Shown piece after piece: positions 1-8,239 of a stretch of 64,000 nucleotides of DNA (the stretch's first letter is position 1; each line of letters opens with the position of its first letter). A program made the position numbers and the translations under genes. This DNA comes from Leifsonia aquatica H1aii. GTDB lineage: Bacteria > Actinomycetota > Actinomycetes > Actinomycetales > Microbacteriaceae. The notes under the pieces are model-generated. The model worked only from the letters and a program-made list of their open reading frames with translations. It had not been told where the DNA came from and made no database searches. The DNA lies in assembly GCF_000633535.1 (NCBI RefSeq), contig NZ_AYMR01000007.1:62001-126000 (forward strand), written 5' to 3'.

Positions 1-2
1 TC

Positions 3-2126
3 CACACGACCGCGCTGTGCTCGCCCACCCGTGCTTCACTTCTGACGGGCCGAAACGCGCAGTCCAACGGCATGGGGACGATCGGCGAGCTCTCGGACGG
101 GTTCCCCGGACTCAGCTGCCTCATCCCGCCGGAGAACGCGTTCCTGCCGGAGATCCTGCGCGAGAACGGGTACAACACCTTCGCCGTCGGGAAATGGCAC
201 CTGAGCCCCGCGTCGGAGATGAGCATGGGGGCGTCGAAGCGCACCTGGCCGTTGTCGCGCGGGTTCGACCGGTTCTACGGGTTCCTCGGCGGCCTGACGG
301 ATCAGTGGTACCCCGATCTCACCTACGACAACCACCCTGTCGATCCTCCGGCGTCCCCCGCCGACGGCTATCACCTCTCCAAAGACCTCGCCGACCGCGC
401 CATCGAGTTCCTGCGCGACTCGATGTCGACGGCGCCGGCCAAACCCTGGTTCACCTACCTGGCGCCCGGGGCGACCCACGCGCCTCACCACGTCTTCCCG
501 GAGTGGGCCGACCAGTACGCCGGCACCTTCTCGATGGGCTATGAGAAGTACCGGGAGGTCGTGCTCGCGAACCAGATCCGGCTCGGCCTCGTTCCCGAGG
601 CGACGACGCTGCCGCCCCTGAATCCGTATGCGGATGCGACGAGCGCGTCGGGTCAGCCCTGGACCGAGGCGGACGGCGTCCGGCCCTGGAGCTCGCTCTC
701 GGACGACGAGAGGCGGTTGTTCGAACGGCAGGCCGAGGTCTACGCGGGGTATGCGACCTACACCGACGATCAGATCGGTCGTGTGCTCGACTTCCTGGAG
801 GAGACGGGTCAGCTCGACGACACCCTGATCGTCGTGCTCTCCGACAACGGAGCGAGCGCCGAAGGCGGCCCGTACGGTTCGGTGAACGAGAACCGCTGGT
901 ACAACGGCATCCCGGAGGACCTCGACCAGAACCTGGCGCTCCTGCCCGAGTTGGGGGCCGAGTCGACACACCCGCACTACTCCGCCGGATGGGCGATGGC
1001 GTTCGACACTCCGTTCAAGCAGTACAAGACGTACGCGAACTTCGAGGGCGGTACGGCGGACCCGCTCCTCCTGTCCTGGCCGGCCCGCGTCTCCGCCCGG
1101 GGCGAGCTGCGGAGTCAGTACCTGCACGTCTCCGACATCGTCCCGACCGTTCTCGACTGCCTCGGCATCGCGACGCCGGCGGAGGTGGCCGGCAGACCCC
1201 TCGCCGATTTCGACGGGGTCAGCGTGCGGGCGGTCATCGACGACGGGGAGGCGCCGACGCCGAAACGCGAACAGTTCTACTCGATGCTCGGCACCCGTGG
1301 GATCTGGGTGGACGGCTGGCACGCGAGCACGGTGCATCCGCCCATGCCGACCGGATGGGGACGCTTCGACGACGACACCTGGGAGCTCTTCCACCTGGCG
1401 GACGACCGGAACCAACTCGTCGACCTGGCGGATGCCGAGCCGGAGCGGCTGGAGGCGCTCAAGCGGCGGTGGGACGAGCTCGCCGAGCGCTACAACGGCT
1501 TCCCGCTGGACGACCGCACCGCGCTGGAGATCATGACCGTGCACCGACCCGACGTCTCCGGCGATCGCACGACCTCCACGCTGTACCCGGACAGTGCGCC
1601 GGTGCCCGAGCACTCCGGTGTGCAGATCATCGGCAAACCCTTCGTCATCCAGGCCGATCTCGTCGTCGACGATCCCGCCGCCGTCGAGGGGGTGGTCTAT
1701 TCGCTCGGCGCCCGCTTCGGCGGACACGCGCTCTTCGCGCAGGACCGTCGGATCCGATACGTCTACAACTACCTCGGTGAGCGCGAGCAGACCTTGAACG
1801 GGGCCGCCCTCTCCGCCGGGCCGCATCGCATCCGGGTCGAGTACACGATCGAGGGCCGCGAGGGCAGTTCCCCGACCGGCACCGCCCGGCTCCTCGTCGA
1901 CGACGCCGTCCAGGACTCCGCGACGATCATCACCCAGCCGGCGTTCTTCTCGCTCTCCGGCGAGGGGGCCACCGTCGGGCGCGAGGTCGGCCAGCCGGTG
2001 TCGACCTCCTACCGCCCACCGTTCGCGTTCCGCGGGGGATCGATCGCGGCGGTGACGATCTCGGTGCCCGATCCACAACCCGCCGAGCACGAACTGCGGA
2101 CTCGGGCGGCGCACGGACGGGACTGA
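3..2126 (+). CDS. Arylsulfatase family hydrolase, 5'-truncated by window edge
   Basis: Sulfatase that would hydrolyse sulfate esters. The reading frame is open to the left edge, and its first visible residues hold the sulfatase signature C-S-P-T-R followed by A-S-L-L-T-G-R. The Cys (codon 18-20) is the one matured to formylglycine, so the real start lies left of the window and the ATG at 72 is internal. Other family marks are GKWHL (about 40 residues on) and the metal-binding L-S-D-N-G motif near base 840. About 707 residues remain, with a beta-rich C-terminal extension as in the large actinobacterial arylsulfatases. No maturase (FGE) is visible nearby. The substrate cannot be inferred. Confidence 0.93.
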   Translation, partial: HTTALCSPTRASLLTGRNAQSNGMGTIGELSDGFPGLSCLIPPENAFLPEILRENGYNTFAVGKWHLSPASEMSMGASKRTWPLSRGFDRFYGFLGGLTDQWYPDLTYDNHPVDPPASPADGYHLSKDLADRAIEFLRDSMSTAPAKPWFTYLAPGATHAPHHVFPEWADQYAGTFSMGYEKYREVVLANQIRLGLVPEATTLPPLNPYADATSASGQPWTEADGVRPWSSLSDDERRLFERQAEVYAGYATYTDDQIGRVLDFLEETGQLDDTLIVVLSDNGASAEGGPYGSVNENRWYNGIPEDLDQNLALLPELGAESTHPHYSAGWAMAFDTPFKQYKTYANFEGGTADPLLLSWPARVSARGELRSQYLHVSDIVPTVLDCLGIATPAEVAGRPLADFDGVSVRAVIDDGEAPTPKREQFYSMLGTRGIWVDGWHASTVHPPMPTGWGRFDDDTWELFHLADDRNQLVDLADAEPERLEALKRRWDELAERYNGFPLDDRTALEIMTVHRPDVSGDRTTSTLYPDSAPVPEHSGVQIIGKPFVIQADLVVDDPAAVEGVVYSLGARFGGHALFAQDRRIRYVYNYLGEREQTLNGAALSAGPHRIRVEYTIEGREGSSPTGTARLLVDDAVQDSATIITQPAFFSLSGEGATVGREVGQPVSTSYRPPFAFRGGSIAAVTISVPDPQPAEHELRTRAAHGRD

Positions 2127-2179
2127 CCGGGAGGTGGCGGCCCCCTCCGACGCGCGCGGAGGACGTCCGCGGTCTCACG

Positions 2180-2191
2180 TAGGCTTGCCGG
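2180..2191 (+). promoter_or_regulatory. Leaderless -10 element of the phytochrome gene
   Basis: TAGGCT at 2180-2185 is followed by exactly 6 bases and then the GTG start at 2192. No Shine-Dalgarno sequence is present, so transcription probably starts at or next to the start codon. No clear -35 is seen. Confidence 0.55.
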
Positions 2192-4111
2192 GTGGTTGTC
2201 GAGGATGCGGCTCTGTCGGAGGAACTCCGGAGGTTGCGGGAGTGCGTGCAGGAGCCCATCCGCACGCCAGGTCGCATCCAGTCCCACGGGATGTTGCTCG
2301 TGGTGGACCCGTCGTCGCAGCAGATCGTCGTCGCGAGCGAGAACGCCCGGCAGTGGTTGGGGCTCCGGATCACGGACCTGAAGAATCCGACGATCGCGTG
2401 GACGACGACCTCTACGCTGCGGGGCGACCCGGTGCGGGTGGAGCTCGACGGTGACTCGTACGACGCCGTGACACACGCCGTCGGTGACCGGATCGTGCTC
2501 GAGCTCGAGCCCCTCACCGATTCGACGAGCCAGCCGGCGTCGACGGTCGCCGCTGCGATCAGGCACCTGGGGACGATCCGCAGCACGGACGGGCTGTACC
2601 TCGCGATCGCGGCCGAGGTGAAGCGGATGACCGGCTTCGACCGGGTGATGACGTACCGGTTCTTCGAGGACGGCCACGGTGAGGTGGCCGGGGAGTCGGC
2701 CGAGCCGGACATGGAGTCGTACCAGGGTCTGCGGTTCCCGGCGTCCGACATCCCGGAGCAGGCCCGCGCGCTCTATCTGACCAAGCTCTCGCGGGCGATC
2801 GTCAGTACCGAGGACGCGGGATCGGCGCTGCTCGCGCTCGACCCCGATGGGCCGCCTCTGGATCTCAGCCAGGCCGAGCTGCGCGCCGTGTCCCCGCATC
2901 ATCTCCAGTTCATGAGGAACATGGGGCAGGCATCGACCGTCTCGTTCTCGCTGATCCACGACGGACGCCTGATCGGCATGATCACCTGCGCCCACCGCAC
3001 GCCGAAGCGGATGCCGCTGCTGCTGCGGAAGGCGATCGAAGTCCTCGCCGCGCATGCGACCCTTCAGCTGCTCGCGCTGGAGTCGATCGCGACACTCCGT
3101 CGCGAGCTCTCCCTGCAGACCCGGCGCACCGCGCTGACGGCAGACCTCCCGTCCGCGACCGACCCGCTTCTCAGCCTCGTCGCTCAGGAGGAGGCGCTCC
3201 TGTCTCTCGCGGAGGCGGATGGCGCCATCCTCTCCATCGAAGGTGCCAGCCGCAGCATCGGACACGTGCCGCACACCGACCGTGCCCGGCTGCTGAGCGC
3301 GATCGGGACCGACCCCCTCGTGACCAGCGAAGTCGCCCGCACCCACCCCGGGCTGGCGGACCTCGTGACCGGGTTCGCGGGACTGCTGGTCGTCCCGTTG
3401 GCCGGCCACGGCGTCCTCGTCCTCTTCCGGGTGGAGGCGACCCGGGTCATCCGCTGGCTCGGCGACCAGAGCGCGAGCAACCGGGACACACCGCTGTCCC
3501 CGCGCCGTTCGTTCTCGGAGTGGCAGCAGAGCGTGGAGGGGACCTCCCTCGACTGGGGCGGCACCGCGGCGGAGGCCGGGGAGCTGGCGCGGGAGATCGG
3601 GGCCGCCCTGGACCGACGTGGGGAGGCGCGCCTCGCGCAGCTCGCGCTGATCGACTCCCTCACCGGACTGCACAACCGGCGCTCGCTGATCGCCCGCATG
3701 GAGGCCGCGCTCGCGGCTGGGGAGAGCGGTTCCGTCTTCTTCATCGACTTGGACGGCTTCAAGCAGATCAAAGACACCCGCGGGCACGAGACCGGCGACC
3801 ATGTGCTCCGGGTCGTGGCCGAGCGCCTGATCGCGGCCTGCCGTGATGCCGACCTGGTGGCGCGGCTGGCGGGGGACGAGTTCGTCGTCTTCAGCGCGCA
3901 GATCACCAGCGACGACAGCGATCGCCTCGCCCGTCGGTTCGTCGACCGGATCGATCGGCCCATCGACACCGAGCACGGTCGCGTGCGGGTCTCCGGTTCG
4001 TGCGGGTTCGTCGAGCTCCAGAGCGCGCACACGGCGAAACAGGCCATCGAGGAGGCCGACGCGGCGATGTATCGGGCCAAGCGCGCCGGAAGGAACGGCG
4101 TCTCGCGATAG
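2192..4111 (+). CDS. Bacteriophytochrome with GGDEF output (red-light-regulated diguanylate cyclase)
   Basis: A 639-residue PAS-GAF-PHY-GGDEF photoreceptor. Cys18, in E-C-V-Q-E-P-I before the P-G-R-I-Q-S-H-G motif, matches the biliverdin-binding Cys of bacteriophytochromes. The GAF domain (about 125-290) has P-A-S-D-I-P, H-H-L-Q-F-M-R-N-M-G and a later C-A-H-R-T-P with the chromophore-contacting His. The PHY tongue S-P-R-R-S-F-S-E-W is intact. The cyclase domain (about 470-639) reads A-G-D-E-F, a tolerated variant of GGDEF, and R-D-A-D five residues upstream fits the c-di-GMP inhibitory RxxD site. The GTG start is set by a leaderless -10 element. No heme oxygenase or c-di-GMP phosphodiesterase is visible nearby. 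Confidence 0.93.
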   Translation: MVVEDAALSEELRRLRECVQEPIRTPGRIQSHGMLLVVDPSSQQIVVASENARQWLGLRITDLKNPTIAWTTTSTLRGDPVRVELDGDSYDAVTHAVGDRIVLELEPLTDSTSQPASTVAAAIRHLGTIRSTDGLYLAIAAEVKRMTGFDRVMTYRFFEDGHGEVAGESAEPDMESYQGLRFPASDIPEQARALYLTKLSRAIVSTEDAGSALLALDPDGPPLDLSQAELRAVSPHHLQFMRNMGQASTVSFSLIHDGRLIGMITCAHRTPKRMPLLLRKAIEVLAAHATLQLLALESIATLRRELSLQTRRTALTADLPSATDPLLSLVAQEEALLSLAEADGAILSIEGASRSIGHVPHTDRARLLSAIGTDPLVTSEVARTHPGLADLVTGFAGLLVVPLAGHGVLVLFRVEATRVIRWLGDQSASNRDTPLSPRRSFSEWQQSVEGTSLDWGGTAAEAGELAREIGAALDRRGEARLAQLALIDSLTGLHNRRSLIARMEAALAAGESGSVFFIDLDGFKQIKDTRGHETGDHVLRVVAERLIAACRDADLVARLAGDEFVVFSAQITSDDSDRLARRFVDRIDRPIDTEHGRVRVSGSCGFVELQSAHTAKQAIEEADAAMYRAKRAGRNGVSR

Positions 4112-4235
4112 CGGTCGGCGATGCGCGGACCCGACGGTCGGCGACACAGGCCGGGAATTTCCTTGACGCTCCGTTAACACCGGCTCGGATGGGATAGCTT
4201 CTGTACGCGCACTCGGTCAGAAGGGGGTCTCCGTC

Positions 4236-4982
4236 GTGGCATCGAATCGTGCACTGCGCCGGATCGGAGGGTGGGGTGCCGTCGCACTCGCCGGCGTGCT
4301 CTCCCTGCTGCTCGCCGCCGGTCTCGTCGGCGTGATCGTCCACGCGGACGCGGATGCCGACTACCAGGTGGCCCGGCACCGCGCGATGGTCGGCCACGAC
4401 GCGGTCGAGGCGGCGCAGAGGCGGCTCGCCTCCAGTCGCGGTCGCGGCGCCGAGCTGCGGACGCGTCTGCGCCGGATCCACGACACCGCCCAGCGCGACG
4501 GTTCGCTCCTCCCGCCGAAGGTCGCCGATGTGGCCGGCGGACTGGAACTGCTCGATCGGGTGCTCGTCCGCCGGTTCACCGTCCCCGCTCCGCGCCCGCG
4601 CCCGCACGGCACCGACCGGTCCTCCACCGAGGAGCTGCAGGCGGAGACCAAGCGCCTGTTCGCCCTCGCCGGATCGTCGGAGGCCACGGCCCGGCTGCTC
4701 GGACAGGGCGCCGACAGCGTCGACGGAGAGCTCGCGACCGTGCGCGGGACGCTGGAGCGGATCGTCCTCGGCGGTCGCCCGGATCGCGACGGGACGGCCG
4801 TCCCCGATCTGCGCGGGGACGCCGGCGCGGTCGCGCACAGCGCCCGGGTCGCACCGGGGGCCGCCCGCGACGAGGTGCTCGCTGCGGCGGAGAAGGCGCG
4901 GCACGACGTCGCCGGCGGAGCGGACCCGTCGTTCGCGCTGCTCCACTACCTGGCCCGGGTCCGGATGCAGCAGCGGCGCTAG
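4236..4982 (+). CDS. Membrane-anchored protein of unknown function
   Basis: A 248-residue protein with a basic N-terminus, one hydrophobic segment at about 13-36 and a long charged, helix-prone Arg/Glu/Ala-rich exported or cytosolic region. I recognise no family motif. GTG is chosen because an AG-rich ribosome site (agaaggggg) lies about 8 bases upstream. It is followed by a nucleoside hydrolase that has its own leaderless promoter, so the two need not be one operon. It could be a structural or signalling partner of the phytochrome before it, but nothing in the sequence shows that. Confidence 0.7.
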   Translation: MASNRALRRIGGWGAVALAGVLSLLLAAGLVGVIVHADADADYQVARHRAMVGHDAVEAAQRRLASSRGRGAELRTRLRRIHDTAQRDGSLLPPKVADVAGGLELLDRVLVRRFTVPAPRPRPHGTDRSSTEELQAETKRLFALAGSSEATARLLGQGADSVDGELATVRGTLERIVLGGRPDRDGTAVPDLRGDAGAVAHSARVAPGAARDEVLAAAEKARHDVAGGADPSFALLHYLARVRMQQRR

Positions 4983-4989
4983 GCGCCGC

Positions 4990-5002
4990 TAGAGTGTCAG
5001 CC
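4990..5002 (+). promoter_or_regulatory. Leaderless -10 element of the nucleoside hydrolase
   Basis: TAGAGT at 4990-4995 lies 7 bases before GTG at 5003. It overlaps the end of the preceding gene's stop region. This fixes the start at 5003 rather than the in-frame GTG at 4994, which lies inside the hexamer. Confidence 0.5.
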
Positions 5003-5944
5003 GTGCCCCAGACCCAGTACCTCCACCTCGACTGCGACACCGGCATCGATGACGCGCTGACCATCGCCCACCTGCTGTCCCGCCCGCACGTGCGACTCGT
5101 CGGCGTGAGCACGGTCAGCGGCAACACCAGCGCCGCGCAGGCCGCGGAGAACACCCTCGGGCTGCTCGCGCTGGCCGGCGTCGACGACATCCCGGTGGCG
5201 GTGGGCGAGCACCACCCGCGTGCCGGGGAGTTCCGCGGCGGTGCGGTGCACGTGCACGGCGGCAACGGTGTCGGCGATGTCGTGCTCCCGGTGAGCGCGT
5301 CAGGGGCCGACTCCCTCTCCGGACCGGAGCTCCTGGTCGCATCGGCGCGCGAACGGCCCGGCCAGGTCGACGTGCTCGCCATCGGTCCGCTCACCAACCT
5401 CGCGCGGGCGCTGGAGCTCGAGCCCGAGCTGCCGCGCCTGGTCAAGAGCCTCACCGTGATGGGAGGGGCGGTCTGGGTTCCCGGCAACATCACCGCCGCC
5501 GCCGAGGCGAACATCCACAACGACGCGGAGGCCGCCGCGGTGGTCTTCGCGGCCGACTGGCGCGTCACGCTCGTCCCCCTCGACGTGACCCTGCAGCACG
5601 GCTTCGATCAGGAGGCGCAGCGCGCACTGGCAGCGGCGGGCACGGCGTACCACTCGGCGCTGGCCGCGATGCTCGACCGCTACATCGACTTCTACGCCAC
5701 GGTGACGGGGGAGCGTCGCGCGGCTCTCCACGACCCGCTCGCGTCGATGATCGCCACCGGCGACAGCATCCCGAGCACCGTGCGCACGACCGCCCTCGCC
5801 GTCGATGTGTCCGATGGACCGACCCGCGGGCAGACCCGCGCCGACGAGAGCCGCCCGGGCACCGTCGACGTCGTCACCGCCGTCACGGCCGACGCCGCCC
5901 CGCTCCTCCTGCAGCAGCTGCTCGGTCACCGGCCGCACGCCTGA
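5003..5944 (+). CDS. Inosine-uridine-preferring nucleoside hydrolase
   Basis: Cleaves ribonucleosides to base and ribose in salvage. The 313-residue protein opens with the calcium-binding D-C-D-T-G-I-D-D-A motif of the nucleoside N-ribohydrolase fold, has the family V-M-G-G-A strand near residue 155 and the catalytic H-D-P-L-A late in the chain. No signal peptide, so cytoplasmic. Length is usual for the family (about 310-340). The start is set by the -10 element at 4990. Substrate range within purine/pyrimidine nucleosides cannot be told from sequence. Confidence 0.93.
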   Translation: MPQTQYLHLDCDTGIDDALTIAHLLSRPHVRLVGVSTVSGNTSAAQAAENTLGLLALAGVDDIPVAVGEHHPRAGEFRGGAVHVHGGNGVGDVVLPVSASGADSLSGPELLVASARERPGQVDVLAIGPLTNLARALELEPELPRLVKSLTVMGGAVWVPGNITAAAEANIHNDAEAAAVVFAADWRVTLVPLDVTLQHGFDQEAQRALAAAGTAYHSALAAMLDRYIDFYATVTGERRAALHDPLASMIATGDSIPSTVRTTALAVDVSDGPTRGQTRADESRPGTVDVVTAVTADAAPLLLQQLLGHRPHA

Positions 5945-6027
5945 GCCGTTCGCCGGACGGGCGCAGCGGCTCGACGCGGTCCGAATCGCGCGGTTCCATC
6001 CCGTTCGCGCGGAGTTCATCGAACGCG

Positions 6028-6063
6028 TTGAAAGGATCCAACCCCGTCGCCTAGGCTCCGGTC
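6028..6063 (+). promoter_or_regulatory. Strong housekeeping promoter, leaderless
   Basis: TTGAAA (6028-6033), an 18-base spacer and TAGGCT (6052-6057), followed by 6 bases and ATG at 6064. This is a near-consensus sigma-70-type promoter placed so that the transcript begins at about the start codon. Confidence 0.65.
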
Positions 6064-6255
6064 ATGGAGGGCCCACGAACCATACGCACCCTGCTCGTCC
6101 CGGGATTCGGACTGGTCACCTGCGTGACGGTCGCGACGGTGACCGCCAGTGGAGACTCCCTCTACACCACCCTGTTGTCGGCCGTCGACGAGTACGAGCG
6201 TCCGGTCGATCCCCGGGTGCGGGCACGGGTGGAGCGCGTGCTCGGCGCGGGCTAG
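6064..6255 (+). CDS. Small hypothetical protein (63 aa)
   Basis: A 63-residue ORF with a hydrophobic stretch at about 9-28 (LLVPGFGLVTCVTVATVTA) and a charged Arg-rich end. It has no recognisable family. It is supported mainly by the strong leaderless promoter placed exactly before its ATG and by the absence of any other gene in this interval. It may be a single-pass membrane microprotein. Confidence 0.5.
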   Translation: MEGPRTIRTLLVPGFGLVTCVTVATVTASGDSLYTTLLSAVDEYERPVDPRVRARVERVLGAG

Positions 6256-6412
6256 ACGGTCTCCGTGCCCGGTCGGCGCGAGAGGTATGCGCGAATCACC
6301 CCTTCGGGCGCTGCGCGTCGTCGTGTTTGAATGCTCTCACCTGCTTGCGGCAGCAGTTCTCTGATCCATCGCGGCGGGCCTGGACTATCGACGCTCACCA
6401 CCAGGAGGAGCC

Positions 6413-7084
6413 GTGCCCGTCCCGACCGATGCCGAGCCGCTGAGGCCCAGGCGTGTTCTCCTGAAGGACATGGTGCACGACCAACTCCGCGATGCGATCC
6501 TCGACCGCACGCTCCGGCACGGCGAAGTGCTCAGCGACGACGAATTGGCCCGCTGGCTCGGGGCATCGCGCAACCCGATCCGAGCGGCGATCCACGAACT
6601 CGCCCAGGAAGGGCTCATCGAGACGTGGCCGAATCGGTACACCAGAGTCGCGGTTCCCTCTCAAGCCGCCGTGATCAGTGCTACTCATGCGTTGGGAGCA
6701 CTGTATGCGGGGGCGATGCGCTTCACCGTGCCCACGCTGCCGGATCGGGTCGTGAAGCAATCCGTGGAACGTTGTGCCGACGTGTTGGATGCGCTAGCGA
6801 GCGGCGATGTGGCCGACATCCGACGAAGCTTCATTCCCCTGTTCGACGACCTGCTGGCGAATTGCGCCAATGACCTCTATCGGGAGCGGGTCCAGAGCAG
6901 CCTCGGCGGTCTCCTGTTCATCGCTCAGGCTGAATCGGTCCTGCGTGCAATGGGCGGTGAACCCGGCCTGCGGCGACTCGAGGATTCAATCGAGGCGCTT
7001 GGGCGGGCCCTGTCCATGCGCGACACCGCCGCCGCGCGTGCGGCCGTCGAGGATGCCTTCCTCGGGTGGATCCCCGACGTCTGA
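6413..7084 (+). CDS. GntR-family transcriptional regulator (paralog 1)
   Basis: A 223-residue regulator with an N-terminal winged helix (about 16-78: L-L-K-D-M-V-H-D-Q-L-R-D-A-I-L, then L-G-A-S-R-N-P-I-R-A-A-I, then G-L-I-E-T-W-P-N-R-Y-T) and a helical FCD-like C-terminal domain. It is a clear paralog of the regulator at 11273: both share T-W-P-N-R-Y-T-R-V-A after the wing. The pair brackets the exosortase-like protein and the repeat surface protein, which suggests it controls them. GTG start is chosen for the aggagg ribosome site at 6403-6408. Codon use is slightly less GC-biased than in neighbours, a possible sign of transfer. Confidence 0.85.
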   Translation: MPVPTDAEPLRPRRVLLKDMVHDQLRDAILDRTLRHGEVLSDDELARWLGASRNPIRAAIHELAQEGLIETWPNRYTRVAVPSQAAVISATHALGALYAGAMRFTVPTLPDRVVKQSVERCADVLDALASGDVADIRRSFIPLFDDLLANCANDLYRERVQSSLGGLLFIAQAESVLRAMGGEPGLRRLEDSIEALGRALSMRDTAAARAAVEDAFLGWIPDV

Positions 7085-7567
7085 CAGCCTCGGCAGGAAT
7101 GTGGCATTCCGGTCACCTACCTCACTTGAAGCACCTAGGTGAACTACTTAACCAAGTTCCACTGTGTGATATGGGTGGCATCTGGCTATGACCGCTGAAA
7201 AACCTGCTGATTCTCACGGGCGAAGGTGTGTTAGCACATCGGGTAGTGCTTCATCGACTGCGTAGGCAACGCAGCCAGATTACTGAAGCACAGCGATCAG
7301 TTCCGCAGGCGGGATCGATAGGAGTACCTGATCTTTTTCCGCGGCGCCGAGCGGACATGAACACCCGCCTAGCGTGATCTCTGTATCCGCAACTCCGGCA
7401 GGATCGCCCTCGCCGGCCCCAGGGGAGTCCACTGCGGCGAACGTGCCGAGCGTGTGCCCCCGGTGTCGCCGCCCCCTCCGCTCACCCCCGTGAGGCATGT
7501 CATCCGCGAGCGCTCAGCGCCTGGTCGGAGCCCGCCCACAGCTGTCCGAACCCGAAAGTAGACCCAC
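7085..7567. other. 483-base intergenic region with recurring 8-mers and dyads
   Basis: I see no convincing gene here; base composition is more AT-rich than the surroundings. It contains a dyad GGAATG-tgg-CATTCC (7096-7110), the perfect palindrome CACCTAGGTG (7132-7141), and a nested hairpin at 7246-7291 with outer arms GTGCTTCA/TGAAGCAC and inner arms CTGCGT/ACGCAG. The 8-mer TGAAGCAC also occurs at 7127-7134. The most likely role is promoter and operator DNA for the genes at 7568 and 8240. Confidence 0.5.
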
Positions 7568-8170
7568 ATGACCACCATGCTCACCGGACCTCGACCGGCC
7601 TCGGACGATTCCGCGCCCCACTCGCGACCACGCCGTCGACGTGTGGCGGGTCGGTCGGACGTGCTGCGCTGGGTAGTCGGGGTCGTCATGGTCGCGGCCG
7701 GCTTGGCGTTCGTCCTCTCCGAACACTCTGTCCGTGTTCAGGAAGCGCAGTTGGCGACCTTCGTCGTTCGGCATTCGTTCGCGACGGATGCGATGTTCGC
7801 GACACTCGGGTCGGATCCGGTGATCGGGTTCACGGTGGGTCACGGCTGGTTCGCGGCGCAGGCGACGATTCTGTCCGGGTCCGCGTTCTTCGCGGGTGCG
7901 GTCGCTCTCATCGGCGGCACGCTGCTCCTGACCGGTCGGCTGTCGTGGTCGCACGGCCTGGCGATCACAGCCATCGGCGTGGTCGCGCTGGCGATCACCG
8001 GCCAACTCCGTCTGGTGCTGTCCGCCCTCGTGATGGGTTCGAACGCCCAGCCGGGCGTGCACCGTCTCGAGAATCCCTTCGGCGTCGCGGCGCTCGTCGT
8101 CGTCACCGCAGGTGTTGTCACCCTCTTCTTCTTCGCCGCCCGCTCCGCCCGACGGAGCCGGACGGCGTAG
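7568..8170 (+). CDS. Exosortase-like multi-pass membrane protein lacking the catalytic Cys
   Basis: A 200-residue protein with about five membrane segments. Its C-terminal half resembles the exosortase/archaeosortase core: I-L-S-G-S-A-F at the place of the C-S-G motif, then T-G-Q-L-R-L-V-L 46 residues on at the place of N-x-x-R, and V-H-R-L-E-N-P-F-G at the place of the final His. Known members use Cys, Arg and Arg/His; this protein has no cysteine at all, so the nucleophile position is Leu. It lies directly upstream of a surface protein with a short motif-helix-Arg tail. Either a degenerate or mechanistically altered transpeptidase-like partner, or a coincidental look-alike; family assignment is uncertain. 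Confidence 0.45.
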   Translation: MTTMLTGPRPASDDSAPHSRPRRRRVAGRSDVLRWVVGVVMVAAGLAFVLSEHSVRVQEAQLATFVVRHSFATDAMFATLGSDPVIGFTVGHGWFAAQATILSGSAFFAGAVALIGGTLLLTGRLSWSHGLAITAIGVVALAITGQLRLVLSALVMGSNAQPGVHRLENPFGVAALVVVTAGVVTLFFFAARSARRSRTA

Positions 8171-8239
8171 AAGCCCCTGCCGCAGTCCCTGCGGCGCCCT
8201 CAGCCGGAACAACCGGCACTCCCGATGAAAGGCAAGAAA

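Noticed and set aside
36-2114. A 692-codon minus-strand open frame opposite the sulfatase
   Set aside because: The plus strand carries the sulfatase signature and metal sites; the minus frame has only Arg/Val/Gly-rich sequence.
7280-7498. A 72-codon minus-strand ORF in the intergenic region
   Set aside because: No family, no ribosome site, and it overlaps the structured 7246-7291 hairpin; regulatory DNA is the simpler explanation.
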